Of a DNA stretch of 49,395 bases, positions 1-12,000 are shown one piece after another. A program made the position numbers and the translations under genes. The notes beneath the pieces were generated by a model, which worked only from the letters and a program-made list of their open reading frames with translations, did not search any database and was not told the origin of the DNA. This stretch comes from a virus, in IMG/VR virus record IMGVR_UViG_3300017613_002011, positions 1 through 49,395 of that record; one strand, written 5' to 3'. Every line of letters begins with the position of its first letter. Positions within the stretch are counted from its first letter, which is position 1.

Positions 1-2490
1 ACTGATATTCCATCGGCAACGGTTGAAGTATTGACCAAAGTTGATGCCGCTTGGGTTTCTCAGGGATCCTTCTTTGTTGAAAAGCCAGTGATGATAGCAA
101 ATGAGGATGGAACCACAAGCCCTGGTGTTTGGGGTAGATCAGAGTCAGCCAAAGCAGGTCCTCCCTTTGCTCAAAAGGTTTCAAGATACTGGGAAACAGA
201 TACAACTTTTACCAATATTTTGACTCAAATGGGAGTGATTGCTGATATAACTATTACCTCAGAGGTAAACAATTACAACATCATTGCCAACACTTATGTG
301 GTAGATAATCTATATCCTATTGATGTAATAAATGAACTGGCTGACTTCATTGGAGCTTATGTTGCCTGTACGAATGATGGTAACCTTGTAATAAAGCAAG
401 ATACCTATCATCCTTTAGTTGCCGTTCACACTCTTACCGATGATGATATTGCCGATGTTTCAGAGAATCAAGAACTTCCTGATTTTGGAAACAGGATAAG
501 AATCAGCGCATTGGGTGGAGTAGGATCAGGTTACAGTATCACCATTGAGGCTGTTGATGATTCTGATTGTCTTCCTGCTGATGGAGCTTCCACAGGAACT
601 TTGCTTGCATTCGTCAATGATGCTGAGAATAATCCCGCACCAAATAATACAATGGTGTCTTGGGAAACAGAAACAGGAGTCACTCTTGAGCAGGCAGTAA
701 CAGCTACCCAGAATTACTTGCTCGTAGGAAAGAAACATACCGCCGATAACTTCTATGAGGTTACAGTTGATTATCCTATTGAGAGTGTTGTGGGCATTTG
801 GGCTTACTCTGATTCAGGAAACTTAGAGAACTTCTGGGATGAAGAATTTGGATCAGTTAGCGGAAACACAATTACAGTCCACAGCCCGTTTGCCTTTTGT
901 GATCAGTCTCTTAGGATTACATATGTCACATCTGGTTGTGCTGTCAACAGAGTAACAGCTGGAACAGTTGCCCTTGATGTTACAATATCTGCCGATGTTG
1001 AAGGGGCCAGGGATGAGATTGAAATAAAACTTGGTAATACTTGTGCCTGTGGATCTTCATTGAATATAAAAGCAAACCCTCCTGATGATGTCTGTCTTGG
1101 TAACTTAGGACATCTTCTTGTATGGGCAACAGTAAGTAAGATTCCAGCAACTGGTCAGGATGTGAAAATCCGTATCACAAAAGGATGTGGTGTTCTTTCC
1201 AGTGAGAATAAGAAACTCAAGAATGTGGAAATAAGGAATGAAGCAACCTACGCTGAGAATGTTATTTCAGGAACCACTCAATGTGAATCCGAGATAGATA
1301 TTTCCTCAGCACAAGTTCCCAGAGTATATGCGGAATCAGATACATCCAAATCAAATGATCTTTATGCCTCACATGATGGCAGAACAATTGATCTTGATAC
1401 TTCTTTAGAGACAGGAACAAAACTCCTTATCAACTATCATGCAGAGGGAGCAACCTTAGTTTCCTGGAGAACATTAGGAGAAGAAAAGGACTGCGATGCT
1501 GAAATTACCGTAAGCATGTCAGATGGAACAGAGGCAGGATTGTTAAGTGAAATCACTTTACATGCCAGAGATTGTAGCCTTGCTGAAATTCCTGATTATA
1601 ATGAGGACTATGACGAATACGATCCTGAATATTCTGATTATGGCGATGATGATAGTGGTGGATTTGAAGACAGTGGAAATGATTGGACAATAGGCGATCC
1701 TTCAGCACCTGGTGGTGGCGGAGCAGATCCTTGCCTTGCACCTGTAATGAACAGGATATTGAATGCTGACAATGCCACAAACGATGCAGAAAGGGATGGG
1801 TATAGATTTGGAACACAATCACCGGAAGATTGTCCTGAGAGTGGATTTTCTTGCCCTTGTTCCGAGCTTTGTGATTCCGAGGTAAGAGAAAAAGGAAACA
1901 CATATGACAAAGAAGTTACCATTCATCAGGAAGTTCTTGATGCTGGACATGAAGAAGGAACTCCCGAATATACAGAATCTTTTAACACTATAATGAATGA
2001 GAACATTGCCCAATGCGCTCAGGACTGCGAGGATAACCGGTTGCTGACTTGCGGAGATTGTGATACAGTAGTCGGTCCAGCAACACTCTCACCGGGCTCA
2101 TCCGCTGAATATACGTGCTCCAATGGCGTATCAAAAATTATCACTATGCCAGAAGGTCATTGTGGGTCATTGACTGAAACTGTCGGATGCTGTACAGTAG
2201 ATATTAAGTCAACAGTTGGTCATTGGGAATTAATAGAAGGTGGAGGGTGGTCATATCTTTGCTTCAATTGTTATGACGGAAAATATAAAACAACATGGTG
2301 CCGAGGTAGTGTATGGAATAGAGGGTGGATGCGATGTGGTATTTACGGTCCTGATAATGTTTTGAATTGTGAATACGAAGGATGGAACAAACAATGCTAT
2401 CATCCTTGTCCTGACGATTATACTTTTCCTGATTCATCCTATGAGTGTGTAGGAGAAACTTATATAGCTAAGTACGAATGGCAATGTTAA
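1..2490 (+). CDS. Tail-tip/baseplate-like protein with Ig-like repeats (5'-truncated)
   Basis: The reading frame is open from the first base, so the gene begins outside the window; the TTG at 31 is probably not its start. The first 130 visible residues resemble the hub-like part of phage tail-tip proteins, including a segment reading ADFIGAYVACTNDGNLVIKQ. After that come several beta-rich stretches that look like Ig/invasin-type domains (roughly residues 160-540). An acidic Asp/Glu/Tyr/Gly linker follows near 545-590, and the last 250 residues are unusually rich in cysteine (CPCSELCDSE, CGDCD, CCTVD). Its position just before a giant fibre-like gene fits a structural tail role. The exact function is inferred, not recognised. 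Disulfides in an extracellular virion protein would explain the cysteines. Confidence 0.6.
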   Translation, partial: TDIPSATVEVLTKVDAAWVSQGSFFVEKPVMIANEDGTTSPGVWGRSESAKAGPPFAQKVSRYWETDTTFTNILTQMGVIADITITSEVNNYNIIANTYVVDNLYPIDVINELADFIGAYVACTNDGNLVIKQDTYHPLVAVHTLTDDDIADVSENQELPDFGNRIRISALGGVGSGYSITIEAVDDSDCLPADGASTGTLLAFVNDAENNPAPNNTMVSWETETGVTLEQAVTATQNYLLVGKKHTADNFYEVTVDYPIESVVGIWAYSDSGNLENFWDEEFGSVSGNTITVHSPFAFCDQSLRITYVTSGCAVNRVTAGTVALDVTISADVEGARDEIEIKLGNTCACGSSLNIKANPPDDVCLGNLGHLLVWATVSKIPATGQDVKIRITKGCGVLSSENKKLKNVEIRNEATYAENVISGTTQCESEIDISSAQVPRVYAESDTSKSNDLYASHDGRTIDLDTSLETGTKLLINYHAEGATLVSWRTLGEEKDCDAEITVSMSDGTEAGLLSEITLHARDCSLAEIPDYNEDYDEYDPEYSDYGDDDSGGFEDSGNDWTIGDPSAPGGGGADPCLAPVMNRILNADNATNDAERDGYRFGTQSPEDCPESGFSCPCSELCDSEVREKGNTYDKEVTIHQEVLDAGHEEGTPEYTESFNTIMNENIAQCAQDCEDNRLLTCGDCDTVVGPATLSPGSSAEYTCSNGVSKIITMPEGHCGSLTETVGCCTVDIKSTVGHWELIEGGGWSYLCFNCYDGKYKTTWCRGSVWNRGWMRCGIYGPDNVLNCEYEGWNKQCYHPCPDDYTFPDSSYECVGETYIAKYEWQC

Positions 2491-2517
2491 TTAATAGAAT
2501 AAAAGAAGGATAGACAA

Positions 2518-2997
2518 ATGAAAAAACCGGATAAACAGATTCTTGAAATGTTGCAAGTATTTCCAGCAGATGCAGTATTAAAGGCTTTTGATATTTACAA
2601 AAGAGCCTTAGACAATCCCAAAGATGTCATGGTTGAGGCATTAGCACAGGATGGATGGTATCCTACTGACACAAAACCCGAGAACAGAGAATTTTATGAA
2701 ATTGATGGAGAGTTCTGGATTCAGACTGATGATGCCAGGGATGCCGATATAAAGGAAAAACTCGGATTCGTTCCTGAACGGATTGATGGTGATCAAACAA
2801 AACCACAGAGAGTCCGAAAGACAAAAGGAAAATACACAGGACAGAAGATGGAACTTGATTATACAGACTTTCCTTGTCCTACTTGTGGAGCAAAGATGTA
2901 TAAACAACCTGTCTGTCAGGGATGTTCAGAAGGTAAAAAAGGATTCAAAATTAGACTGATATGTGAGGAAGATCCCGACCACGAAGTTTTATTATAA
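2518..2997 (+). CDS. Hypothetical protein with C-terminal zinc ribbon
   Basis: 159 residues, preceded by a purine-rich ribosome binding site (AAGAAGGA) at about 10 nt. The N-terminal half is helical. The C-terminal part carries two CxxC knuckles, FPCPTCGAKM and VCQGCSE, followed by basic residues, which looks like a zinc ribbon. I do not recognise a family. It sits between two large tail genes in the same direction and may be a small assembly factor or virion component; that is inference from position only. Confidence 0.55.
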   Translation: MKKPDKQILEMLQVFPADAVLKAFDIYKRALDNPKDVMVEALAQDGWYPTDTKPENREFYEIDGEFWIQTDDARDADIKEKLGFVPERIDGDQTKPQRVRKTKGKYTGQKMELDYTDFPCPTCGAKMYKQPVCQGCSEGKKGFKIRLICEEDPDHEVLL

Positions 2998-3009
2998 TAG
3001 GAGCACAAC

Positions 3010-6000
3010 ATGTCTAACTGGTTAGGTACATGGAAACATAGAAAGAAGATCAATATTGATAAGTCCGATATTGGGAAAAAGTTACGGCATTTTCCTCTTG
3101 CTATTCCTTTGGGAGAAATGGTAGGCAAGAATAAGATCACCGATCTTGATTATGATTTTAGTGGAGAGGATTATAGTGATATCAATTCTCCTTTATGGAC
3201 ACTTTCCAATCCATATGATAAATCCTACATTAAAGATTCTAAGTGGAGATTTGATTCTCTTGCTGAATCCTATGATACAGAGTCCAGAGTAACATCTGCC
3301 TATTTCTTATTGGGTGATTTTGATATTCAGTTGGATTTCGATGTCACCACAATTGATGCTCCTACTACAAGTGCCCAATACGCCGCGGTATTAACCTTAA
3401 TGCTTCCTTCTGGTGATTTTTATGTTGGGAGAGGAAGAACATCAGGAACAAATGGATATGCTTTATCAGGACCAAGTGATACATGGGATTTACATACTTC
3501 TGCCACTCTTGATTCTGGTAAGTTAAGACTCGTCAGGAAAGGTGCAGTACTGACTGGTTATTATTGGACAGGCGCACAATGGGAATGGGAAGGAAGTACA
3601 GCAGGTCATGTATTTTCAGATGATGTACAGGGTCCTGCCCAAGTTCAATTATGGTTCAAACAAGAGGCAAATGAAAACCTCGTTTCTGATATATCCAACT
3701 TTGTTGTAAATGAAGGGATTCCTCAGTGGCCAGAAGGAGCAGGCAATAGAGATAATACCAATGATGTATTTGATGAGCTTGACACATGGAACAACCAGAG
3801 AACAAATGTTGATGATGCCTTTGGTGGATTTGATGGAAAGACTCTTGATACTGAACTCTGGACTATCTCAACAGGAACTCCAACAGTATTAAACAATAGA
3901 TTGGATATGAGCATTGCACCTGGATCGGGATCTACAGTTCCTAATTTTAAATCAGCATTCGACATTAAAGGTGATTTTGACATACAGGCAGATTTTGATG
4001 TACCTGGGTTGACTCATCTTTGGGGTTGTTTTACACATTTTAGAGTTTATGGAGATTCTTGGAATGTCAATGTCACAAGAGGAACCAATTACACAGATGA
4101 ACATATCTCAGCAGGATACAATGGAAGCACAACATGGTCACAGCAAACCGACATTGATTCAGGAACTTTTAGAATAGTTAGGGTTGGATCAAACATTTCA
4201 TTTTATTTTGATATTGGTAATGGAATGCAGAGGATGGCAACTCAAGCTGTAAATACCTCTAATGTTTATATCCTATTTTACAGTTCCCATTATCATGCCT
4301 ATCCTGGGATTGATGCCTATATCAGTAATTTTGTTGTAAATTCAGGCGAGATAGTTTGGCCTAATACATTCCTTGATACTTTTACTGGAGATGATGCAAG
4401 TCAACCTGATGAAGATGCTTGGTACCTTTCTCATGATACTTCTGCCTCAGGAACTTTTCTGATAAATTCCAATAAGTTAAGATCAACAATTCCCGATACC
4501 GCGAATGATGAGTATATGAGGATACAATCTATTTTTGCTGTTGAGGGTGATTTTGACATTCAGGTAGATTTTGACGAGATATCAGCGGACACTCCTTCTG
4601 CCGATAGGAGTTATCCTGAATATTTTGGTGTCAGAATTGACGGTGATTATATTAGGGTAGGAATGAGAATTGATAGTGCAGGTGGAGTAAGACTTCCATT
4701 TCTTAACTCTTTGAATATATCCTTAACAACAGGAACCGCTCCTTACGCCTATACATCAGGAAAGTTCAGACTCACAAGAGTAGGAACAGTCATTAAAGCT
4801 TACTCCTGGTCAGGATCTCAATGGGATTGGGAAGGTGATACAGCAGGATATACATTTGCTGATACAGCCACAGGACATGCCTTTATTGAAATGACTTCAC
4901 AAGCTGAGGTGAATTCTGGTGCCACTGTTGATTGGGATAACTTTACTGTTGTGGAAGGACGAGTCATTTGGCCTTATGGAACTCATCCTAATGCAAAGAA
5001 AATTGCTATCACAATGGATGATGGAGTCACTCAACTTTTCGGAATGATTGAAAATTTTGATGTCTGGAATAAGAGAGGCCTTGTCTGGGCATCAAGAAAT
5101 GATTGGGAATTAGATCCTGATAAGGATAATTTTATTTACCTGTACTTTGATGATGAACAGGAAAAGAATAAATACTATATAGGTAAGACAAATGAAGAAA
5201 TAGATGCCACAACAGAAATTACTGGTGATGCTTTCTCTGGTGAGGATAACGATCCTGTTGACGGATTCTTGTGGAGTAGAGGACACAATCTATGGCAAAC
5301 AAATACTGATGAAAGGTATATGAGGGAAGCCTACTTATTTGATGGTAAGTGTAGACTTAATTGTCCTGAAAGTACTACCACACGATCTTATTCGGTACTG
5401 TTATCCAATTTCTGGCTTGATGGTGATTTTGATATTGAATTCTCTGGAGATGTCAGCAATTGGGGAGCCTCCACAGGAGTAAACAAAGAACTCTCCTTAT
5501 ATCTGTGGCAGACTGAGGCAAATAGAGCCTATGTTAGATTTGATAGTGAGGATGGGTATGTTTCTCAAACGAGTCTAAATGATGTCTGGACTACCTCATC
5601 TAAAGTTGCCGCCTCAGAGACTTATGGAGCCATAAGACTTGTCCGTACAGGAGCAAATGTCAGGACTTATTATAAAGATGGTGCAGGATCCTTTGTTGAA
5701 ATGGATTACACACTGTTTAATGATGAACCCGTATTCCTTCAAATTTTTCAAGCATTTGATAATGAACCTTTCTTTGTAGAGGTTTCTGATTTTAAGATAA
5801 ACTCCGCTGATAAGGTTTCCATCTATCCTGGTGATAATGTCTGGGATTGGTCCTACAGAGGAATTTGGAATCATGCACAAAGTGGTACCAAGAATTCAGT
5901 TGCTCCTGATTGTTGCCGAAGACATTCACATGGGACATATGAGGGAGATATGGATGATGCTGATGTAGTGCAAGGACCCATGGGAGGTCTTGCTCACCAA

Positions 6001-9000
6001 TTAGACGGTACAAATGATTGTGTATCTATTCCGATGCATGATTACCCTGAGGTCGGAGTTGTTGATAAATACTCCATTGCATCTTTTTTCTATCTGCCTG
6101 ATTGGACAACCACTCCTGGAGATTCAAAACCTATGTCTTGTACTCAATCAGGAGGATTTTCTATTGATTTTGATCCTTCTCCTGATGATCTGGATTCAAG
6201 TCATTATATAGCAAGCAGTTATAGGACTCCAACAAGCATAGCACATACCTATTTCTCTCCTGGATATCATTTTGTATACGCCACTTATGATGAAGCAAAG
6301 GTAAAATTCTATGTTGATGGTAAGTTTTTCAGTCATATCAATGTAACAGGAGACTTATCTTACACATTGACCACTCCATTGTTATTGGGAGCAGAACCGG
6401 GAACAACAGGACCGACTGGAGGGTATTTTCCAGGACGATTATTTTATTCAGAGTTATCATGGCAGGCAAGATCATCTGAATGGATAAAGACATTCTATAA
6501 CAACTTGACAGATAACCTTTTATCCTTTGAGCCTAAAGAAGTTCCTTTTCTTACAGGTTTCAATTACAGAAGAAAGGTGATAGTTGATCATACTAAATTA
6601 GGACAGGATCTTACACAATTCCCTCTTGCAATCGTAATGAATGATTCCGCAGGAAAAGATTCACAGGATGTTGCTGATATTTTTAGTGTAATGGCGCCTG
6701 GTGATATCACGGGTGATGATTTCTCTACCTTTAATTCTGATTACTGGACAACTCCTGTAACAGATGCCGCTGATGGATTTTCTTGGGATGCAATAAATGA
6801 GAGAATCAGTTATAAGAGGAATGAAGTCAATCTTGGTGATACAGTTACCTTTTATTCTAAATTCGCTATAGAAGGTGATTTTGACATCCAGATTGACTTT
6901 GGTGGCGCCGATACTATAGCAGTTGACGGTAGAGCCGCCTATCTGAGTATCGCAGGTAATACAATAATGCGATACAGATCAGGTGCCCAGAATGGATACT
7001 GGTATTCCGTTGATGGTGATTCAGGATGGGGCACCTGGCCAGATGATACAGGCAAATTAAGAATTAGACGATATGGAAATTGGGTAAAAGTATACAGATG
7101 GGATGGTGCCGCCTGGGATGAAAGGCGCTCACTGGTCACCACTAATTTTGCTCCATCAAGAATTACATTCCAATGGAGAGCAACTTCAAATGAGGATGCG
7201 GATTACTGGTTAGATAATTTTGAAATCAACCAGGGAACTATTGTTTGGCCTGATGCTTATCATCCTAATATGAAAAAGATCGCCATAACAAAGGATGATG
7301 GGTTAACAAAACTGTACGGAGAGATTGAGAGATTTGATGAGGTCCATCAAGAGATTGTCATTTGGGTAGCTAAAGATGATCTGACTTTATCCTCCAAGAA
7401 GGATACTGAGTTATACATTTACTTTGATCCTGCCGCTGATAAGGATGTGAACTATATAGGATTTCAAGGAAACCCACAGACAGTAACAAATATTACAGGA
7501 GATGCTTTTGCTCTTGAGGATGATGCAGAACCGGACAAAGCATTGTGGTACCCTACATGGGGACAAACTCATATAGAAAGTGAGAAACTGGTAGTTGCTA
7601 CAGATGGTGGCCACAATGGTATTCGTTCTTTGTTTACTCTTAGTGGTGATTTTGATATCAGAATTGATTGGGAAATGGATGCGATTCCCGCAACTACTTC
7701 CTGGGCAATGACTTTAAGGACTGCCGCTGTTGATTCTGCTCTTGATAATTTCTTTACCGTATCAAGAAGATATGATGGCACTCAAATATATAAATCCTAT
7801 AAGACTGATGATGGAGTGGATGGAACCAATACTGATGAAAGCTCAAGCGACACCTCAGGAGTTCTTAGAATTACCAGAGTGAACAATGTCTTTACAGGTT
7901 ATTTCTGGAATGGATCAGGATGGACAACATTAGGAGTTGATACAATTTCAGGAATGGATGGGTATGAGGTTGCTATCCAATTATACTTGACTTGCTGGAC
8001 TTCTAATCCTTCTGTTTCAGGAAAGTTTGATTCACTGGTCATTTTCTCAGGAACAGTAAAATACAATCCTGGCTTTCAAGTATGGGATAATGATTTTGTC
8101 CTTGTTAATCACATGGCACAGGTTCCTGGTACTTCTATTCTTGATTCCTCTAAGATGAGAAACCATGGAACCACATCAGGAATATCATCAAGTGAGAGAG
8201 TTAAAGGAAGCATTGGATGGGGATTTGATTTTGATGCTGATAATGCCCAATTGATAGTTCCTGCGGCTGACTCTATAAATGATCTGCCAAGTGGAGCAAT
8301 GACTCTTGAGGTTTGTGCAAATCCTAATACAGTAGGAGAAGGAGGCTACGGAAGATTTGCCGAAAAAAGAAATGCTCCTAATGCGAACGGCGGATGGAGA
8401 TTCTACACAAGAACCACAGAGGCTATCTATTTTGATACAAGAGATTCAGGTGGTACGCAGGATGCGGCGATCACTTCCGAGAACTATAGTGTTGCCATAG
8501 GAGAACACAATGTGGTTGGATTGACATTCTCTGAGAATGGAGACAACACTCCTGTACTACACAGGGAAGGCAACGAAATCCAAAATCAGTCTCCAACAAT
8601 AGGAGCAGGGGCATCTGGAACTGATGCCGCAGGTGATTTATACATTGGTTCAAGAGAAGCGGATGATAGAACCTTTGATGGAATCATAACTGAGTTCCGT
8701 ATTTCTACCATTCTTAGATCAAAGAATTGGATGAAAGCCACTGGTCATACATTAAAAGACACACTTGTATCCTTTGGAGAACTTGAGACTGATACAGATT
8801 GGTTAGGTACATGGAAATACAGAAGGAAAATTTCAATTGATTTTTCCAACATAGATGAGACTCTTAAACATTTCCCTGTTCCTTTAGTTCTGGGTGATGA
8901 TGTAGGGATGGCTCCTCTTGAAGTAAATTACCTGGGCGATACTTTTGAAGGAACTGATGGTGATCTTCCTAACTCCAATATGTGGACACTCTCATTGAAT

Positions 9001-12000
9001 GATATTGATACTATCACTATACTTAATAACCGATTATATTTTGATTGTAGTACAGTTGCCGGCGATACTGTTGCCTGGGCAAAGTACAAACTTTCTGGAG
9101 ATTTTGATGTTCAAGTAGATTTTGAGGATTTGATTATTGGTGTGGATACTGTTATTGGCATAAGAATAGACATTGCAGGAGACACCTGGTATGGACTTCA
9201 CAATTGCTGGAGATCAGCATCCCCTCATGAATATAGATTAAGAAACGGGGGCGGAGGAAATAGCACAAAAGTAACCACAACAGATAAATGGGGTAGATTA
9301 CGATTAGTCCGAGAGGGAGCAAATCTTAAAGGATACTATTGGGGTGATGCTCAATGGGAATTGATTGATACTTTCACATCCGTAGGAACAGGACTTACAA
9401 CCATAGGACTTCTTTGTTATTCAAATAACAAATTAGCAGAGGCGTACTTTAAAGACTGGAAAGTGAATTCAGGAACTCCTGTTTGGGATGATGGAGAAGG
9501 AAAATGGAGTGTTTCTGATGTTTTTGATGCTATCTCCTACAGACATTATGGATATCTTGATTCTCCTAATGCTTCTTTCTCCGGGACAAATGGTGATCCT
9601 CTTGATTCTAAATTATGGAGATCATCCACAAATGCCGCGGGTGGAACAGCATTGATCCATACCAACAAAGCAAGGATGACTGTTCCTGATGGTGCCGATG
9701 ATGAGTACGTCATTATGTACTGCAATGTTCATCTTTCAGGTGACTTTGAATTTGAGGTAGAATATGAACGAATCTCCAGTGATGCTCCAAGTTCCTCACA
9801 GAGTTATGTTCCCTTATTGACTATGAGAACAGAGGACGGCTATGCTGTTTATCTCGGTCAGTATCACCATACCACAAATGGTCTTAGAATGTACAGGGAC
9901 ACAAACGATACAGGATCTACCTCATATAATGAGCCTTTTGATGTTGGGAAATTAAAAATCAGACGAATAGGAACCACTTACAATCTGGCTTATTGGGATG
10001 GTGATTCTTGGGTTTGGGGAACTCATGTTGGTGGGTTCGATTACGTTAAAGCGGATACATCCAATGTTAGGTTTGAACTAAAAGTCCAGGCTGATTTTGA
10101 TTCAGGAGCAGTTTGTGATATTGTCAGCACCCGGGTCAATTTTGGAACACCTGTTTGGCCTATTGTTTATGAGGATGATTTCACAGGAACAGATACAGAT
10201 CCTCCTAATACAGGATTGTGGGAACTTGTGAATGCTGATGGAACTGATGGACTTATTGAAGTGAATACCGATAATATACGACACACAATAACCTCAGCCG
10301 TGAAATTAATGTACCAACAAAGTTCTTATTACCTTTCAGGTGATTTTGATATCAGAGTAGATTGGGAAAGGGTATCAGACATTGAGCAAAACATATGGTT
10401 AGGTGGTATTAAACTTCAAAGTGATACAAATTTTGGGTTCATAGTTGACATACGATATTCCAGTTTTGTCAAATATAACTCAACCGCTTATATCCCTGCC
10501 GCTCAGACTGCCTCAGCGGTTGCCACTTCTGATACCACTGGCGCTTTTAGAATAGTGAGAGCAGGAACAACTATAACCTCTTATTATTGGGATTCAGTAG
10601 GAGAAGCATATGTCCAATTGTACACCTATACTGGAGCAACCGTAGCTGAACCTGTTAGGGTCTGGCTCAGGACATACACAACTACCTCGATGTCTTTCAC
10701 ATTTGATTTTACCAAGTACAGAGTCATTAACGGACTTGGTGATATGGAGATGGCACATAATCAGCATCCAAACCAGAAAAAGATTGCCATAACAAAAGAG
10801 GATGGTGTTTCTCAGTTATACGGAGAGGTTGATACCTTTGATGATTTCAATAAGAAAATAGTATTGTGGGTCTCCAAAGCTAATTGGGACTTGAAAGCAG
10901 GAAATTTAACTGATCTTTACCTTTACTATGATAGGGATCAGGATGATAATGATACCTATATTGGTACTGCATCTGAAAGTGCCGCACCACAGACAGTATG
11001 GAATAAAGGATTTTATTCTGTCTGGAACTTATCACAGCAATTATATGGGAATGATTTGACTGGTGAAATTCCTAATTCTACTGACCTTGCAGTTAAATTG
11101 ACTCCAAGAGGAGGACAGGGTCCAGGTGCTATCGAATTAGCTCCAATTGGTAAAGCTCAAATACTTGACGGAACCGATGATGGATTTATTCAATCAGGAT
11201 CAATTAGTATGCTTACCTGGTTAACTGCAACAGTCATGTTCAAATCAGGAGACAATACGCAGAAAGGAGCCATATTAGGACACCTCGGGGATGCAAGATG
11301 GACCAACTATGGTAAAGGTATCCAATATGATAGTGGAGGGAAGATCACAATTATAGGTGAATATGGTAATAACAATCCCCCTATTGTAGCCACCGCAGGA
11401 GCACCAAATGAGGATGAATGGTATGTTGTCGATGCTGTATTTGGCAATAATGGAGAATTGTTCATTGATACAGTTTCAAAGGGAACTGGAAAAATTGATG
11501 ATGGTACAGCGTATACTTTTGCTCTTGGTTCCTCTACAAGAAGTAGTGAGAATGCGGCAAACCTTGAAGGATCAATCGCTCTTGTTCAGCTATCCCGTGT
11601 TGTTCGTTCCGATGCATGGCTCAAAGCTAACTTTCATGGAATTAAGGATAACCTGATCACTTTTAAGACCACATCCTTAGAGGAATACGTTGCTCCTCCT
11701 GTGATGGACGAAACAGCTTTAGAGGACATGAGATTAGATATTCAGACTTATCAGGATGTTGTTGAAAATTTAGGTGCTGATATGCTTGTAGGTGGAAATA
11801 TAGTATCTGATATAAAGATGGATCTTTCAGCCTTCTACGAATCAATAGCTGACCTAAAAACTGACTTTAGTTTATTAGGTAATATTTTTGATGATATGTC
11901 TTGGGATGCTCATGTAGGTAAGGATGCATATGATCATCTGAAAATGGAATTATCTGCATACTTTCAGAGCCTTACAGAAACAAAGCTTGATTTAAAAACT

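Noticed and set aside
1553-2013. Open frames on the - strand opposite the first tail gene
   Set aside because: Antisense to a clear coding frame; His/Leu/Ser-rich, no start signal.
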